The position numbers and the translations under genes were made by a program. The notes beneath the pieces were generated by a model. That model saw only the letters and a program-made list of their open reading frames with translations. It did not search any database and was not told where the DNA came from. From Cognatiyoonia sediminum (lineage in GTDB: Bacteria; Pseudomonadota; Alphaproteobacteria; Rhodobacterales; Rhodobacteraceae), in contig NZ_FQXB01000001.1 in the NCBI RefSeq assembly GCF_900129845.1, forward strand, positions 1 to 64,000: DNA of 64,000 nt, in the 5' to 3' direction. Each line of letters starts with the position of its first letter. The first letter of the stretch is position 1. Shown in pieces: positions 16,992 to 28,667 of the stretch.

Positions 16992-17555
16992 ATGCCAAAA
17001 ATCAACGGAAACGAGATTCGCCCCGGAAACGTTCTGGAACATGAAAACGGCCTTTGGGCAGCGGTTAAAGTAGACCACGTCAAGCCCGGCAAAGGCGGTG
17101 CCTTTGCGCAGGTTGAACTGAAGAACTTGCGCGATGGTCGCAAACTCAATGAACGCTTCCGGTCTGCTGATAAGGTAGAGCGCGTACGCCTTGACCAAAA
17201 GGACCAGCAGTTCCTTTACGAAGCCGATGACATGCTGAACTTCATGGACAGCGAAACCTTTGAACAGATCGCGCTGCCAGCTGACATTTTGGGGGATCGC
17301 CGTCCGTTCCTTCAGGACGGTATGGTCGTGCAAATCGAATACTACGGCGAGGAGGCGTTGAACGTCACCTTGCCACAAAAGGTGACCTGCAAAGTGGTAG
17401 AGACGGAGCCGGTGGTCAAAGGTCAAACCGCTGCGAACAGCTTTAAGCCTGCGGTTCTGGACAACGGTTTACGCGTGATGATCCCGCCTTTCGTGGGCCA
17501 AGACGAAGACATCGTGGTCAACACGGAAACCTTCGAATACTCTGAACGCGCCTAA
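16992..17555 (+). CDS. efp: Translation elongation factor P
   Basis: EF-P enters the ribosomal E site and relieves stalling at consecutive prolines. The 187-residue length is exact for the family. Three domains are recognisable: the KOW-like N-terminal domain, the OB domain and the C-terminal signature ending [10 protein letters not shown]. The loop KPGKGGAF places Lys34 at the position that is beta-lysylated by EpmA in enterobacteria. No epmA or epmB is in the window. The ribosome-binding site is weak (GAG six bases upstream). The stop is one base from the convergent ygfZ gene. Confidence 0.97.
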   Translation: MPKINGNEIRPGNVLEHENGLWAAVKVDHVKPGKGGAFAQVELKNLRDGRKLNERFRSADKVERVRLDQKDQQFLYEADDMLNFMDSETFEQIALPADILGDRRPFLQDGMVVQIEYYGEEALNVTLPQKVTCKVVETEPVVKGQTAANSFKPAVLDNGLRVMIPPFVGQDEDIVVNTETFEYSERA

Positions 17556-17556
17556 A

Positions 17557-18288
17557 CTAGATGCGGGTGAGGGTCGCTTCACCCGCAGTCAAAACGCCAT
17601 CCGCGCGATCAAAGCGCAGGTAGGCGAGGCCTGTATCGCCCGAGACGGTATGCAGGGTCCCGACGGCTTTGCCATCCTTGGTGATATCATCGCCCTGTGA
17701 TGCTTTACCGTCGATGCGCACTTGAACGATCCCTTTGCGCAACTCGGTTTTATGCTTCGTCCTCGCGACAATCTCCTGACCGACGAAGCAACCCTTTTTG
17801 AAATCGACACCGTTGAGCCGTTCGAACCCCGCTTCGAGGATGTAGGTGCCAGGGCCGAGTTCGATGCCGGTTTCCGGCACAGCGTTTGACACCCTTACCG
17901 CATCCCAATCGACCGCTTCAGACAAATCCTCCGCCCCATAAAGACGCCAACCCAACGCATCCGACCTTGGGTCAGTCAACGCACCGGAAGGAGCCGTGTC
18001 CAACCCACGCGATACGATCAGCTCAGTTGCTTCGATCTTCACGTCAGCGCGCAGCCGATACATGTTCAGCCTTTGGAACAGAGTGGCTGCATGGCTTTCA
18101 GCCACGTCAATCAACAGGCGATCGTCTTCTGAGACGACAAAGAAATCCGCGATGAATTTGCCCTGCGGCGTCAGAAGCGCGGCATAGGCGATTTGGCCGG
18201 CGTCTTCCGGCACGTTGTTGGTGATTAGTCCTTGTAGAAACGACACACGGTCTGAACCAGTGACGGAAAGAACGGTGCGATCAGGCAT
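17557..18288 (-). CDS. ygfZ: YgfZ/GcvT-like folate-binding protein, iron-sulfur cluster repair
   Basis: The 243-residue protein has the GcvT-like fold with the YgfZ signature KGCFVGQEIVARTKH, whose Cys is essential in the family. YgfZ uses tetrahydrofolate to maintain certain iron-sulfur enzymes. The N-terminus is MPDRTVLSVTGSDRVSFLQGL, which is typical. Of three nearby ATG codons, that at 18288 has GAGG six bases upstream. It overlaps the 3' end of the ABC transporter gene by eight bases, so it is translated as the third gene of the operon that starts at 20727. Confidence 0.92.
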   Translation of the reverse strand: MPDRTVLSVTGSDRVSFLQGLITNNVPEDAGQIAYAALLTPQGKFIADFFVVSEDDRLLIDVAESHAATLFQRLNMYRLRADVKIEATELIVSRGLDTAPSGALTDPRSDALGWRLYGAEDLSEAVDWDAVRVSNAVPETGIELGPGTYILEAGFERLNGVDFKKGCFVGQEIVARTKHKTELRKGIVQVRIDGKASQGDDITKDGKAVGTLHTVSGDTGLAYLRFDRADGVLTAGEATLTRI

Positions 18289-20026
18289 GAGCATCCTCTG
18301 AAAACTGCATACGATAAAGATCGGCATAGATGCCACCGCGTTCAAGAAGCGCCTCATGTGTTCCTTCGTCCACGACTTTGCCGCGGTCCATTACGACAAT
18401 CTTGTCGGCATTGCGAACAGTGGACAGTCTGTGCGCAATCACCAGTGTCGTGCGCCCTTTGGATAGGGTTTCCAACGCCTCTTGGACAATGGCTTCTGAT
18501 TTCGTGTCGAGGGCGCTAGTTGCTTCGTCTAGAAGCAGAATTGGGGTCTCTCGCAGCAAGGCGCGCGCGATGGCGACCCGCTGCCTTTGCCCGCCTGAGA
18601 GGTTCGACCCGCGCGGCCCCGCTTCGCTGTCGAGGTCGTTTGGCAGTTTCTCAACGAAATCGGTGATATGTGCAGCGTCCATAACGCGCGCAAGCGTCTC
18701 TGAAGGTACATCTTCGCGCCCCAAAAGTATGTTTTCGCGGATTGTATCATCAAACAATGCCGCGTCCTGTGTGACGACAGAATACAGACCCCGCAGCGCG
18801 CCAATATCCAAAGACGTGATGTCAGCGCCATTAACGGTCACGCTTCCTGAATGCGGGTCAATCAATCGGGTCAGAACGTTGAAGATCGTACTCTTACCAG
18901 CGCCTGATGCGCCAACAAGTGCCGTTGTTTTACCGGCCTCAGCTTCGAAAGACAGACCGCGCAAAACGGGTAATTCATCATACTGAAGTTCGACGTCGCT
19001 CAGTACCAAATTCGGCTGCCCATCCGGCAACGCGATAGGATCGCTCGGTGAAACGAGCGTCGGAGCGACGTTGAAGATCTCGCGGACACGATCCATGCTG
19101 GCTGCCGCCATCTGCCAGGTGCCGCTCATTTGGCCAAGACGACGTAAGGGTTCGAATGTCAGGCTCATCGCGGTGAAAAACGCCATAAACTCGCCGACGG
19201 TTTTCTCACCCGAGATGATCTCACCGCCACCGTAAATCATGACGCCTAGGAACCCGATGCCTGTCATAATGTCGATCAAAGCTGGCACCATGGCTTGGCC
19301 TGTCACAGCGCGGACCTCTGCCTTCACGCGTTGATCCGATAGAGCATCGAACTGATCGCCTTGATAGTCTTCCAAAGCGTTCAATTTGATTGGATTAACG
19401 CCGTGAAACGCCTCGTCGAGTCGTGTGGCCATTCGCCCCGCCAAGAGCCGCGCCCGTGCGGCGCGCTTGCGGACATAGCGTTGAGCAAGAAGAGACGGCG
19501 CGATCATGAAGGGAATCCCGATCAGTGCAATCAACGTCCATGCCCAATCAATGGATAGTGCCACGCTGAAAAGCGCGACAACCGCAATCAGATCGCGCCC
19601 AACACCGACCAGCAAAGCCGCCCAGGATCGATTGATGACCTGCACATCGCTTTGCACACGTTCAATCAATTGCCCTGGCGGGTGGGTTTGGTGATAGCTG
19701 CTGTCGAGGTAAAGAAGGTGGCGCAAAAGATCGCTGCGCATATCCCGCGCGGATCGTTGGATCACATTGGTCATCGTGATTTTTTGTGCTGCCGAACTGA
19801 CCGCACGAATGAAAAACACGGTCATAATCGTCGCACCAACCCAGATCAGCGCGGTTTGACTACCTTCCAAAAAGACCTGATCGAACATGGGTTGAATCAG
19901 GCGGCTTAGAACAGCCAGCATCGACCCTTCAATCACCATGAAGATAAATGCCAAGGCAATCTTGCCTTTGTGACGGCTCAGATAGTCTCGCCAGAGCCAC
20001 CTGATATGACTGTCGTTTTGCCTCAT
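18281..20026 (-). CDS. MsbA-type ABC exporter, fused permease and ATPase
   Basis: The 581-residue half-transporter has an N-terminal six-helix membrane domain (residues 15-300, for example KIALAFIFMVIEGSMLAVL) and a C-terminal ATPase. It shows Walker A GASGAGKST, the signature LSGGQRQRV, Walker B ILLLDEATSALD and the H-loop AHRLSTV. The closest functional models are lipid or multidrug exporters of the MsbA/BmrA type, which work as homodimers. Substrate is not predictable. The ATG overlaps the stop of the phosphatase gene by four bases, and ygfZ overlaps the 3' end. Confidence 0.93.
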   Translation of the reverse strand: MRQNDSHIRWLWRDYLSRHKGKIALAFIFMVIEGSMLAVLSRLIQPMFDQVFLEGSQTALIWVGATIMTVFFIRAVSSAAQKITMTNVIQRSARDMRSDLLRHLLYLDSSYHQTHPPGQLIERVQSDVQVINRSWAALLVGVGRDLIAVVALFSVALSIDWAWTLIALIGIPFMIAPSLLAQRYVRKRAARARLLAGRMATRLDEAFHGVNPIKLNALEDYQGDQFDALSDQRVKAEVRAVTGQAMVPALIDIMTGIGFLGVMIYGGGEIISGEKTVGEFMAFFTAMSLTFEPLRRLGQMSGTWQMAAASMDRVREIFNVAPTLVSPSDPIALPDGQPNLVLSDVELQYDELPVLRGLSFEAEAGKTTALVGASGAGKSTIFNVLTRLIDPHSGSVTVNGADITSLDIGALRGLYSVVTQDAALFDDTIRENILLGREDVPSETLARVMDAAHITDFVEKLPNDLDSEAGPRGSNLSGGQRQRVAIARALLRETPILLLDEATSALDTKSEAIVQEALETLSKGRTTLVIAHRLSTVRNADKIVVMDRGKVVDEGTHEALLERGGIYADLYRMQFSEDAHA

Positions 20027-20727
20027 ATCGGCAAACGCTTCACTTTCGCAAAGCTCTCTGTCAAAGCTTTCGCGTCATATTCATGTGCAATCCAGTCGCG
20101 AATGCTGATGGGGCCGTCCTTTAGGCGCCCCTGATAGGTATCAATGAAATGATCCTGAATTCCTGTCTTGGTGTGACGCAGATGCAGGTACTTAATCGAA
20201 AGTTCCTGACGGGCCTGAGCGATATCCTCGCCTTGATCTAAGCGATAAAGAACGGCAGCCAGACCCGCGCGATCCGCGCCTGATTTACAATGCATCACGA
20301 AAGGCCGCTGGATCGAGTCAAAGGCTTCGAAAAGAGTGTTTAAGTGCCGAACCTGAGGGGCCGCACGGGCGTGAAGTGCGACGCTCTTCAACTCAAGTCC
20401 TAGCATCTCGCAACTGCGCACTTCTAAAATATGATGCGGCTTTTTGGGTGATCCGCGCAGGTTCAAAACCGCTTTGATCCCCATTTCCTTGTATTTGACC
20501 AATCGATCATGATCAGGCTGGTTGGATCGGTAGACGCCCGGCGCCACTTCTCCGAAATTGGTCCAAAACGTCCGCAACATACCGTGATCGGACCAATACA
20601 CATACCGCTCAGCGGATTTGCGATCTTGATCTGTCAATGCGCTGGCCAGTTCGCTGACGGTTGCGGTGTCTTTGTCCAATAGTCTCTGCCTTGGCTGATC
20701 GGCCTTTCGATGAAGGTCTACGGGCAT
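20023..20727 (-). CDS. Cys-based protein tyrosine/dual-specificity phosphatase family protein
   Basis: The 234-residue soluble protein has the catalytic P-loop HCKSGADRAG, matching HCx5R, near residue 155. It is preceded by the family lead-in VAPGVYRSNQPDHDRL and VLNLRGSPKK. These enzymes dephosphorylate protein tyrosine, inositol or lipid phosphates through a Cys-phosphate intermediate. The gene overlaps the ABC exporter gene downstream by four bases, which could hint at a phospholipid or lipid A substrate, but this is only context. The start codon has no strong ribosome-binding site, so the exact N-terminus is uncertain. Confidence 0.82.
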   Translation of the reverse strand: MPVDLHRKADQPRQRLLDKDTATVSELASALTDQDRKSAERYVYWSDHGMLRTFWTNFGEVAPGVYRSNQPDHDRLVKYKEMGIKAVLNLRGSPKKPHHILEVRSCEMLGLELKSVALHARAAPQVRHLNTLFEAFDSIQRPFVMHCKSGADRAGLAAVLYRLDQGEDIAQARQELSIKYLHLRHTKTGIQDHFIDTYQGRLKDGPISIRDWIAHEYDAKALTESFAKVKRLPI

Positions 20728-20834
20728 ATGGGGTATGGAGCAAGGTAATCAAGAAAATCTGCCGTGCTGTGTTGACCTTCGGTTTATGCGACGTAAGGTC
20801 TGATCAATTCTCCAACACTGAAAGCGGACGCATC

Positions 20835-22088
20835 ATGCCACTTGCCAATGGACGCCAGTATCTTGCCATTCCCGGACCTTCCGTTATGCCGGATGAGGTT
20901 TTGAAAGCGATGCATCGGGCATCCCCGAACATCTATAAGGGTGAATTGCATGACCTAACCCACAGCTTGATCCCTGATCTGAAGTATGTGGCGCAGACAG
21001 AGGCGCATGTCGCAATCTACATCGGCAATGGGCATTCCGCATGGGAAGCGTCATTGATGAATGTGACATCTCGCGGCGATACTGTTCTGGTGGCAGAGGC
21101 CGGTAGCTTTGGCAAAGGCTGGGCCGAAATGGCGGATGCAATGGGCCTTACTGCGGAAATTTTGAGCTTTTCAGAAGACGGACCTGTTGATCCGCAGGGG
21201 ATCGAAGACGCATTGCGCAAAGACACCAAAGGCAAGATCAAAGCTGTACTGGTGTGCCACGTCGATACCTCAACCGGCGGCAAAAGCGATATCGCCGCCA
21301 TTCGTGCCGCAATGGATGCAGCGGGCCATGACGCGTTGCTGATGGTGGACTGTATCGCGTCGCTTGGATGCGATCGCTACGAGATGGATGCTTGGGGCAT
21401 CGATGTCACTGTCAGCGCTTGCCAAAAAGGGTTGATGACGCCAGCAGGCCTCGCGTTCGTTCATTTCAACGACAAAGCCATGGCGCGTCGCGGTGACAAC
21501 GTGTCCCGTTATTGGGATTGGTCGCTGCGTGTCGATCCGGAAGTGTATTTCATGCATTTTAACGGCACTGCACCGACACACCACCTTTATGGTCTGCGGG
21601 TCGCGCTCGACATGATCAAAGAGGAAGGCATCAAAAACGTCTGGGCGCGGCACGAAGGCTTGGCGCAGATGATCTGGGCGGCTTTGGAAACTTGGGCGCA
21701 AGACGGCCCAATGAAAATCAATGTGCCAGATCGGACTGCCCGATCATGGGCGGTCACATCTGTGTTTGCTGGGCCGGGCAATGGCTTGGCGCTCCAGGAT
21801 TGGTGTGAGACGCAAACCGGGCTGACGCTTGGCATCGGTCTGGGGCGTGAACCGTCGGACGCTTACTATCGCATCGGCCATATGGGCCATGTGAACGCGC
21901 ATATGATCATGGGCGTGTTGGGAACGATCGGAGGTGGATTAACCGCGCTGGGCATTCCACATGGTCAAGGCGCGTTACAAGCTGCGGCTGATGAGCTAGC
22001 GCGCCATACGCCGGTCAAGCGCAGTGATCAGCTGATTCAAGCCAAGGGCAACCACAGCAACCCAGAGCCCGCCAGCCAGTGCTGCTAA
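20835..22088 (+). CDS. Class V aminotransferase, alanine/serine-glyoxylate type
   Basis: The fold-type I PLP enzyme begins MPLANGRQYLAIPGPSVMPDE. It has the glycine-rich cofactor region IYIGNGHSAWEASLMN, the Asp of LMVDCIASLG and the Schiff-base Lys in SACQKGLMTPAGLAF, all typical of alanine-, serine- or aspartate-glyoxylate aminotransferases. The start at 20835 removes an implausible 58-residue extension. The last 30 residues (from RHTPVKRSDQ) are encoded opposite the small ORF at 21996-22178 and do not look like family sequence. The enzyme may feed glycine, serine or glyoxylate metabolism. Confidence 0.88.
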   Translation: MPLANGRQYLAIPGPSVMPDEVLKAMHRASPNIYKGELHDLTHSLIPDLKYVAQTEAHVAIYIGNGHSAWEASLMNVTSRGDTVLVAEAGSFGKGWAEMADAMGLTAEILSFSEDGPVDPQGIEDALRKDTKGKIKAVLVCHVDTSTGGKSDIAAIRAAMDAAGHDALLMVDCIASLGCDRYEMDAWGIDVTVSACQKGLMTPAGLAFVHFNDKAMARRGDNVSRYWDWSLRVDPEVYFMHFNGTAPTHHLYGLRVALDMIKEEGIKNVWARHEGLAQMIWAALETWAQDGPMKINVPDRTARSWAVTSVFAGPGNGLALQDWCETQTGLTLGIGLGREPSDAYYRIGHMGHVNAHMIMGVLGTIGGGLTALGIPHGQGALQAAADELARHTPVKRSDQLIQAKGNHSNPEPASQCC

Positions 22089-22178
22089 GACCCAAAAACC
22101 CATGAACAAAATACCAAAAACGGTCACAAGAAACGCATTGGTATAGTTTGGCACAGATCGATGGCGTCGCGGGAACAT
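21996..22178 (-). CDS. Small membrane protein overlapping the antisense strand
   Basis: The 60-residue protein has a basic N-terminus, two predicted membrane helices (AFLVTVFGILFMGFWVLAALA and WVAVVALGLNQLI) and a basic tail DRRMAR. It starts eight bases behind the hisC-like stop, and its AAGGAG is formed from the hisC TAA itself, so translation coupling is likely. Its 3' half (21996-22088) lies opposite the end of the aminotransferase gene. The strong ribosome-binding site, operon position and amphipathic layout support a real gene. Function is unknown. Confidence 0.62.
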   Translation of the reverse strand: MFPRRHRSVPNYTNAFLVTVFGILFMGFWVLAALAGGLWVAVVALGLNQLITALDRRMAR

Positions 22179-22186
22179 GGCTCTCC

Positions 22187-23299
22187 TTAGTCTGACTTTG
22201 CGCGCTCCAAAGCAGTAGGTAGAGCAGCCGCGAAAGCGTCAAGATCGATGCTAGTCCCACAACTGACGCGAATACAACGGTCTTGTGGGGCAACGAATGG
22301 CATGCGCACGAAAATGCCGGCCTCGATCAGATGGCCCAAGACGCGTTTGGCAAAGGCTCCATCACGGCCACAGTCGATGGTGACGAAGTTGGTGGAGGAG
22401 GGCAGAGCCGTCAGCCCATTTTCAGCGGCAATTTGTGTGATCCATGCTCGTGCGACTTGCACGTTTTCTTGGACCTGATTGAGCCAATCCTGATCTTTCA
22501 GGGCGGCCAGCGCTCCGGCTTGACTAATCCGACACATGCCAAAATGGTTGCGCACTTTGTTGAATGCAGTGATTAAATCCACGGCTCCGATAGCGTAGCC
22601 AACGCGCGCGCCTGCCATTCCGTAACCCTTTGAAAACGTGCGCATTCGGATCACCCGCGTGCCGGTTTCGGCAACGGTGGGAGCCGACCCTTCTGGCGCC
22701 ATTTCGATATAGGCTTCGTCCAAAATCAAAAGGCAGCCGTCGGGGACATTTTCGATCATCTTTTCGATGGTCGCAGCCTTATGTTGGCTGCCCATCGGAT
22801 TATCAGGATTTGCAAAATAGATGAGTTTTGCGCCGACCTCGTCAGCCTTGGAGATCAGCGCGTCCGGGTCTTCAAAATCGCCCTTGTAGGGCACTTGATG
22901 TAGTGTCCCGCCAAAGCCTGCGACGTGGTAATTGAATGTCGGATAAGCTCCGGCAGAGGTGACGACATGGTCACCCGACGTGATCAAAAGTCGCACCAGC
23001 ACGCCCAGAAGTGTGTCGATGCCTGCGTCGATCATGATGTGATCAGCGCTGATTCCATGGTGATCGGCCAAAGCCTGCCGCAGATCGTGGTTTTCGGGAT
23101 CGGCGTACATCCACACGTCCGCCGCCGCTTTCTGCATGGCTTCTATGGCGCGGGGCGACGGGCCAAAGACACTTTCGTTCGCGCCAAGGCGGGCTTCAAA
23201 TGGTGCGCTTCGTGCGCGTTCCTGTGCTTCAGGTCCGACGAACGGAACGGTGGCGGGCAACGTGGCAGCGAGGTTTGTGAGACGAGGGTCATTGGTCAT
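22187..23299 (-). CDS. HisC-like pyridoxal-phosphate aminotransferase
   Basis: The 370-residue protein is a class I/II aminotransferase close to histidinol-phosphate aminotransferase: ARLGANESVFGPSP, VWMYADPENHDLRQAL, YFANPDNPMGS and LILDEAYIEM. The Schiff-base Lys is in RTFSKGYGMAGARVGYA. HisC converts imidazole-acetol phosphate to histidinol phosphate. Paralogues with other substrates are common, so the his role is not certain, and no other his gene is nearby. The ATG at 23299 is chosen over the longer frame to 23350 because family sequence begins there. The small membrane protein gene follows directly. Confidence 0.85.
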   Translation of the reverse strand: MTNDPRLTNLAATLPATVPFVGPEAQERARSAPFEARLGANESVFGPSPRAIEAMQKAAADVWMYADPENHDLRQALADHHGISADHIMIDAGIDTLLGVLVRLLITSGDHVVTSAGAYPTFNYHVAGFGGTLHQVPYKGDFEDPDALISKADEVGAKLIYFANPDNPMGSQHKAATIEKMIENVPDGCLLILDEAYIEMAPEGSAPTVAETGTRVIRMRTFSKGYGMAGARVGYAIGAVDLITAFNKVRNHFGMCRISQAGALAALKDQDWLNQVQENVQVARAWITQIAAENGLTALPSSTNFVTIDCGRDGAFAKRVLGHLIEAGIFVRMPFVAPQDRCIRVSCGTSIDLDAFAAALPTALERAKSD

Positions 23300-23397
23300 G
23301 CAAAATCTTTGGCCTGGGCTGCGCGAGTTTGCAATGGGGCATGGTGTCAAGTGACGGTGGGCTCAACAAGAGTCAGCGCCAAATCGGCGAAGCCGTT

Positions 23398-23431
23398 CAG
23401 CTCCCGACCCTCCCCTCGGGAGGGGGCTTCT

Positions 23432-23432
<1 letters not shown>
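23398..23432 (-). repeat. Dispersed intergenic repeat, family 2, copy A
   Basis: Read on the minus strand, GAAGCCCCCTCCCGAGGGG followed by AGGGTCGGGAGCTG lies directly behind the valS stop. It closely matches the copy at 47897-47935 behind folA. It contains the inverted repeat CCCTCCC/GGGAGGG and may act in transcription termination. Confidence 0.6.
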
Positions 23433-26485
<3,053 letters not shown>

Positions 26486-26560
26486 TGTGGTGCGTCCTTG
26501 GTCTGAGTAGGGTCCGTTTACCCAAACCAACGACCCGCGAAAAGGGGGGAAACGCGCCCT

Positions 26561-27310
26561 ATGGCCCCAGCTCAACACAGTCGCACCAAGCCCCGCAGTT
26601 GGTTCAGCATTTTCTTCGCCGCGGGTGGTTGGATCGCCGTGATCTCAGCGCTGATTTTGATCGGCCTAACGGTGGCAAGCGTGAGCCAATACCATTCCGC
26701 TGTGATCTTTGAAAGAGATGGGCTAACCGTAGAGGCGGAGGTGATCGACAAACGCATTCATCGGACGACCGACGACACGGATTACTATGTGACCTTAGCC
26801 TATATGGTCGATGGAACGACCTACCGACGAGAACATGATGTCGGCTCGGGCTTTTATCACGACGTCGCAGTCGGAGGGTCGACGCCGGTTCGATACCTTC
26901 CGAGCAATCCGAGTGTTGTGGAGCATTATCCCGGCGAACGCCAAGATTCTGCCACGACGATGCAATGGGTCGCAGGTGCAATGGGTCTCTTCGCGCTGTT
27001 CAACTTGTGGATCACAGGACGGCGGGCCAACAGCGCTGTCCTCGCGCGGCGCTACGGCTACAGTTCGACCGCCAAAGTCTATGAAATTATCGAAAGGCGC
27101 AGCAAAGGCCGCCCAACTGGGAATGGATATATGGTATTCCGAACGACAGATGGGCCGCCTCAAATGACACTAGATGGCAAGGTTGACCTCTTTTTAGAGA
27201 TTGGCGAAGGCGCCGAGATTGATGTTTTCGTGCGTGGGAAAACTGCGTGGTGGGAAGGCGACACTGGCCCACGGCCGGAAAGGCGGAACACAATTCCAAA
27301 AGTGCAATAA
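26561..27310 (+). CDS. DUF3592-type membrane protein
   Basis: The 249-residue protein has an N-terminal membrane segment ([18 protein letters not shown]), an extracytoplasmic DUF3592 domain ([47 protein letters not shown]) and a second membrane segment ([18 protein letters not shown]). A cytoplasmic C-terminal domain contains [14 protein letters not shown]. The function of DUF3592 is unknown. The gene is divergent from valS with a 75-bp gap. Its C-terminal domain is repeated in the protein at 27494, so the two are paralogues. Confidence 0.8.
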   Translation: MAPAQHSRTKPRSWFSIFFAAGGWIAVISALILIGLTVASVSQYHSAVIFERDGLTVEAEVIDKRIHRTTDDTDYYVTLAYMVDGTTYRREHDVGSGFYHDVAVGGSTPVRYLPSNPSVVEHYPGERQDSATTMQWVAGAMGLFALFNLWITGRRANSAVLARRYGYSSTAKVYEIIERRSKGRPTGNGYMVFRTTDGPPQMTLDGKVDLFLEIGEGAEIDVFVRGKTAWWEGDTGPRPERRNTIPKVQ

Positions 27311-27493
27311 AGCACTTTTAGTGCATTGAAATTCAAGAACCGGTTTGAAAGTGATAAAAATGAGCAGAGCCTTCCGCATGTAGAAACGACAATCAACTCA
27401 GGCCTATTGAGCCAACTCACGCCAATAGGTTGCGCTCACATTGCAGAGACCGAAACGACTGCGTAAAAACCAACGCTAGAGAGTAAACGTATT

Positions 27494-27952
27494 GTGACCA
27501 AACCAGATTTTTCCGAACAAGGGCCAAAATCATGGTTCGCGATTTTTCGCGCTGCGGGAGGTGATATATCGCTCGTTTTGTTCGTTTTCGCTTTGCTTTT
27601 CTTCTTGTTTGATGACGAGCTGAGTACCTTCGAAACTGTTTTTGCTTTCTGCTACTTGCTCAGCCCGGTTTGGTTTTTGGCGAAGACTTGGAAAGTCATC
27701 CGTGTCCGTAACCTTGGCGAAACGAAAACAGCTGTCGTTGAACAAATCGTTGAAAACCTATCTTCAGGGACCCCGACGGGAAATGGTTACCTGATCTTTA
27801 GGACGGAAGATGGTCGTCGGGCAGAGAGCCTGAACCACGAAATCCAAAAGCTTCACAAGGTTGGTGTGGGCACCAAGATTGAAGTCTTCGTGCATGGTGA
27901 CGACGCAAAATGGATCGAAGATGTTGGTTCGAAGCGTGCGAGTTACCTCTGA
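27494..27952 (+). CDS. Short membrane paralogue of the DUF3592-type protein
   Basis: The 152-residue protein starts with GTG and has two membrane helices (SLVLFVFALLFFLF and TVFAFCYLLSPVWFLAKTW). It shares the ends of the protein at 26561: PKSWFAIFRAAGG against [27 protein letters not shown] against [14 protein letters not shown], and IEVFVHGDDAKW against [12 protein letters not shown]. The extracytoplasmic DUF3592 module is missing. The likely history is tandem duplication and loss of the middle domain. Function is unknown. Confidence 0.72.
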   Translation: MTKPDFSEQGPKSWFAIFRAAGGDISLVLFVFALLFFLFDDELSTFETVFAFCYLLSPVWFLAKTWKVIRVRNLGETKTAVVEQIVENLSSGTPTGNGYLIFRTEDGRRAESLNHEIQKLHKVGVGTKIEVFVHGDDAKWIEDVGSKRASYL

Positions 27953-28033
27953 CGTTTTAACTGCACGTCAGTCCGCGAAAGGGGGCGGGGTCAAAATTGC
28001 ATAAAACCGAGGCCAAAACCCGCTAAAGCTCTC

Positions 28034-28066
28034 TCATCTTGGCCCAAAAACTCCCCCCGGAGGGCC
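28034..28066 (-). repeat. Dispersed intergenic repeat, family 1, copy 1
   Basis: On the minus strand GCCCTCCGGGGGGAG is followed by TTTTTGGGCCAAGATG, starting eight bases behind the HD-domain gene stop. CTCC and GGAG form a short hairpin followed by a T-run, so it can serve as a terminator. Copies lie at 33034 and 40166. Confidence 0.65.
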
Positions 28067-28073
28067 GCTCAGA

Positions 28074-28667
28074 TCAGGCTTGCAACGGCTCTCTTTCACC
28101 CGCACGGATCACCGTAGGATCATAGGGTTCCCGCGCAAACACCTCTCGCACGCGGTCCGCAAAATGTTCAATCGGCAGCGTGTCATAGTCAGGATCGAAC
28201 GAATTCTGATCCCAACGCTCGCAAAACGTCGCACAATCATCGAAATAGGGATGCCCTGAATAGGCCTGCCGCTTCTCAGGGTTCGCGCCAACGTGTTCGC
28301 CGTAATAGACCAGTTGGAAGTCACCGTGTTTCTCAACCACCCAAGTCACCTGCTCCCGCACAAATGGCTTCAAGATCGTGGCTGCATATTCATCATGGTT
28401 ATAGGGTGCGAAGATGTCTCCAATGTCATGCAGCAATGCTGCGACGACCCAATCGGTGTCTGCCCCATCGCGCTCGGCACGGGTGGCGGATTGCAAGGAA
28501 TGCCCGAGGCGGGTGATCTGATAGCCTGACAGGCCTTCATCTAAATCCACCAGAGCCTTCAACAACCGATCCGCGGTGCCCTTTGTGTGCTCGATCTCAT
28601 GTGCCGTCAGAAAGTCGTAGTCTTCCTTGTCGCCATCCTTCATCTGAGTGAATTTGACCTGATCCAT
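28074..28667 (-). CDS. HD-domain protein with di-iron ligand set (PhnZ/TmpB-like candidate)
   Basis: The 197-residue protein shows His56 in RLGHSLQSA, the HD pair His80-Asp81 in LLHDIGD, His91 in NHDEYAA, His114 in EKHGDFQ and an Asp in DPDYDTLPIEHF. This ligand series suits a dinuclear metal site, as in HD oxygenases such as PhnZ, TmpB and myo-inositol oxygenase, although simple phosphohydrolases also exist. The start ATG overlaps the TGA of the dioxygenase gene by one base (TGATG), so the two proteins probably act in one pathway. In PhnZ a hydroxylated phosphonate made by the dioxygenase partner is cleaved. That role is only a hypothesis here. Confidence 0.78.
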   Translation of the reverse strand: MDQVKFTQMKDGDKEDYDFLTAHEIEHTKGTADRLLKALVDLDEGLSGYQITRLGHSLQSATRAERDGADTDWVVAALLHDIGDIFAPYNHDEYAATILKPFVREQVTWVVEKHGDFQLVYYGEHVGANPEKRQAYSGHPYFDDCATFCERWDQNSFDPDYDTLPIEHFADRVREVFAREPYDPTVIRAGEREPLQA

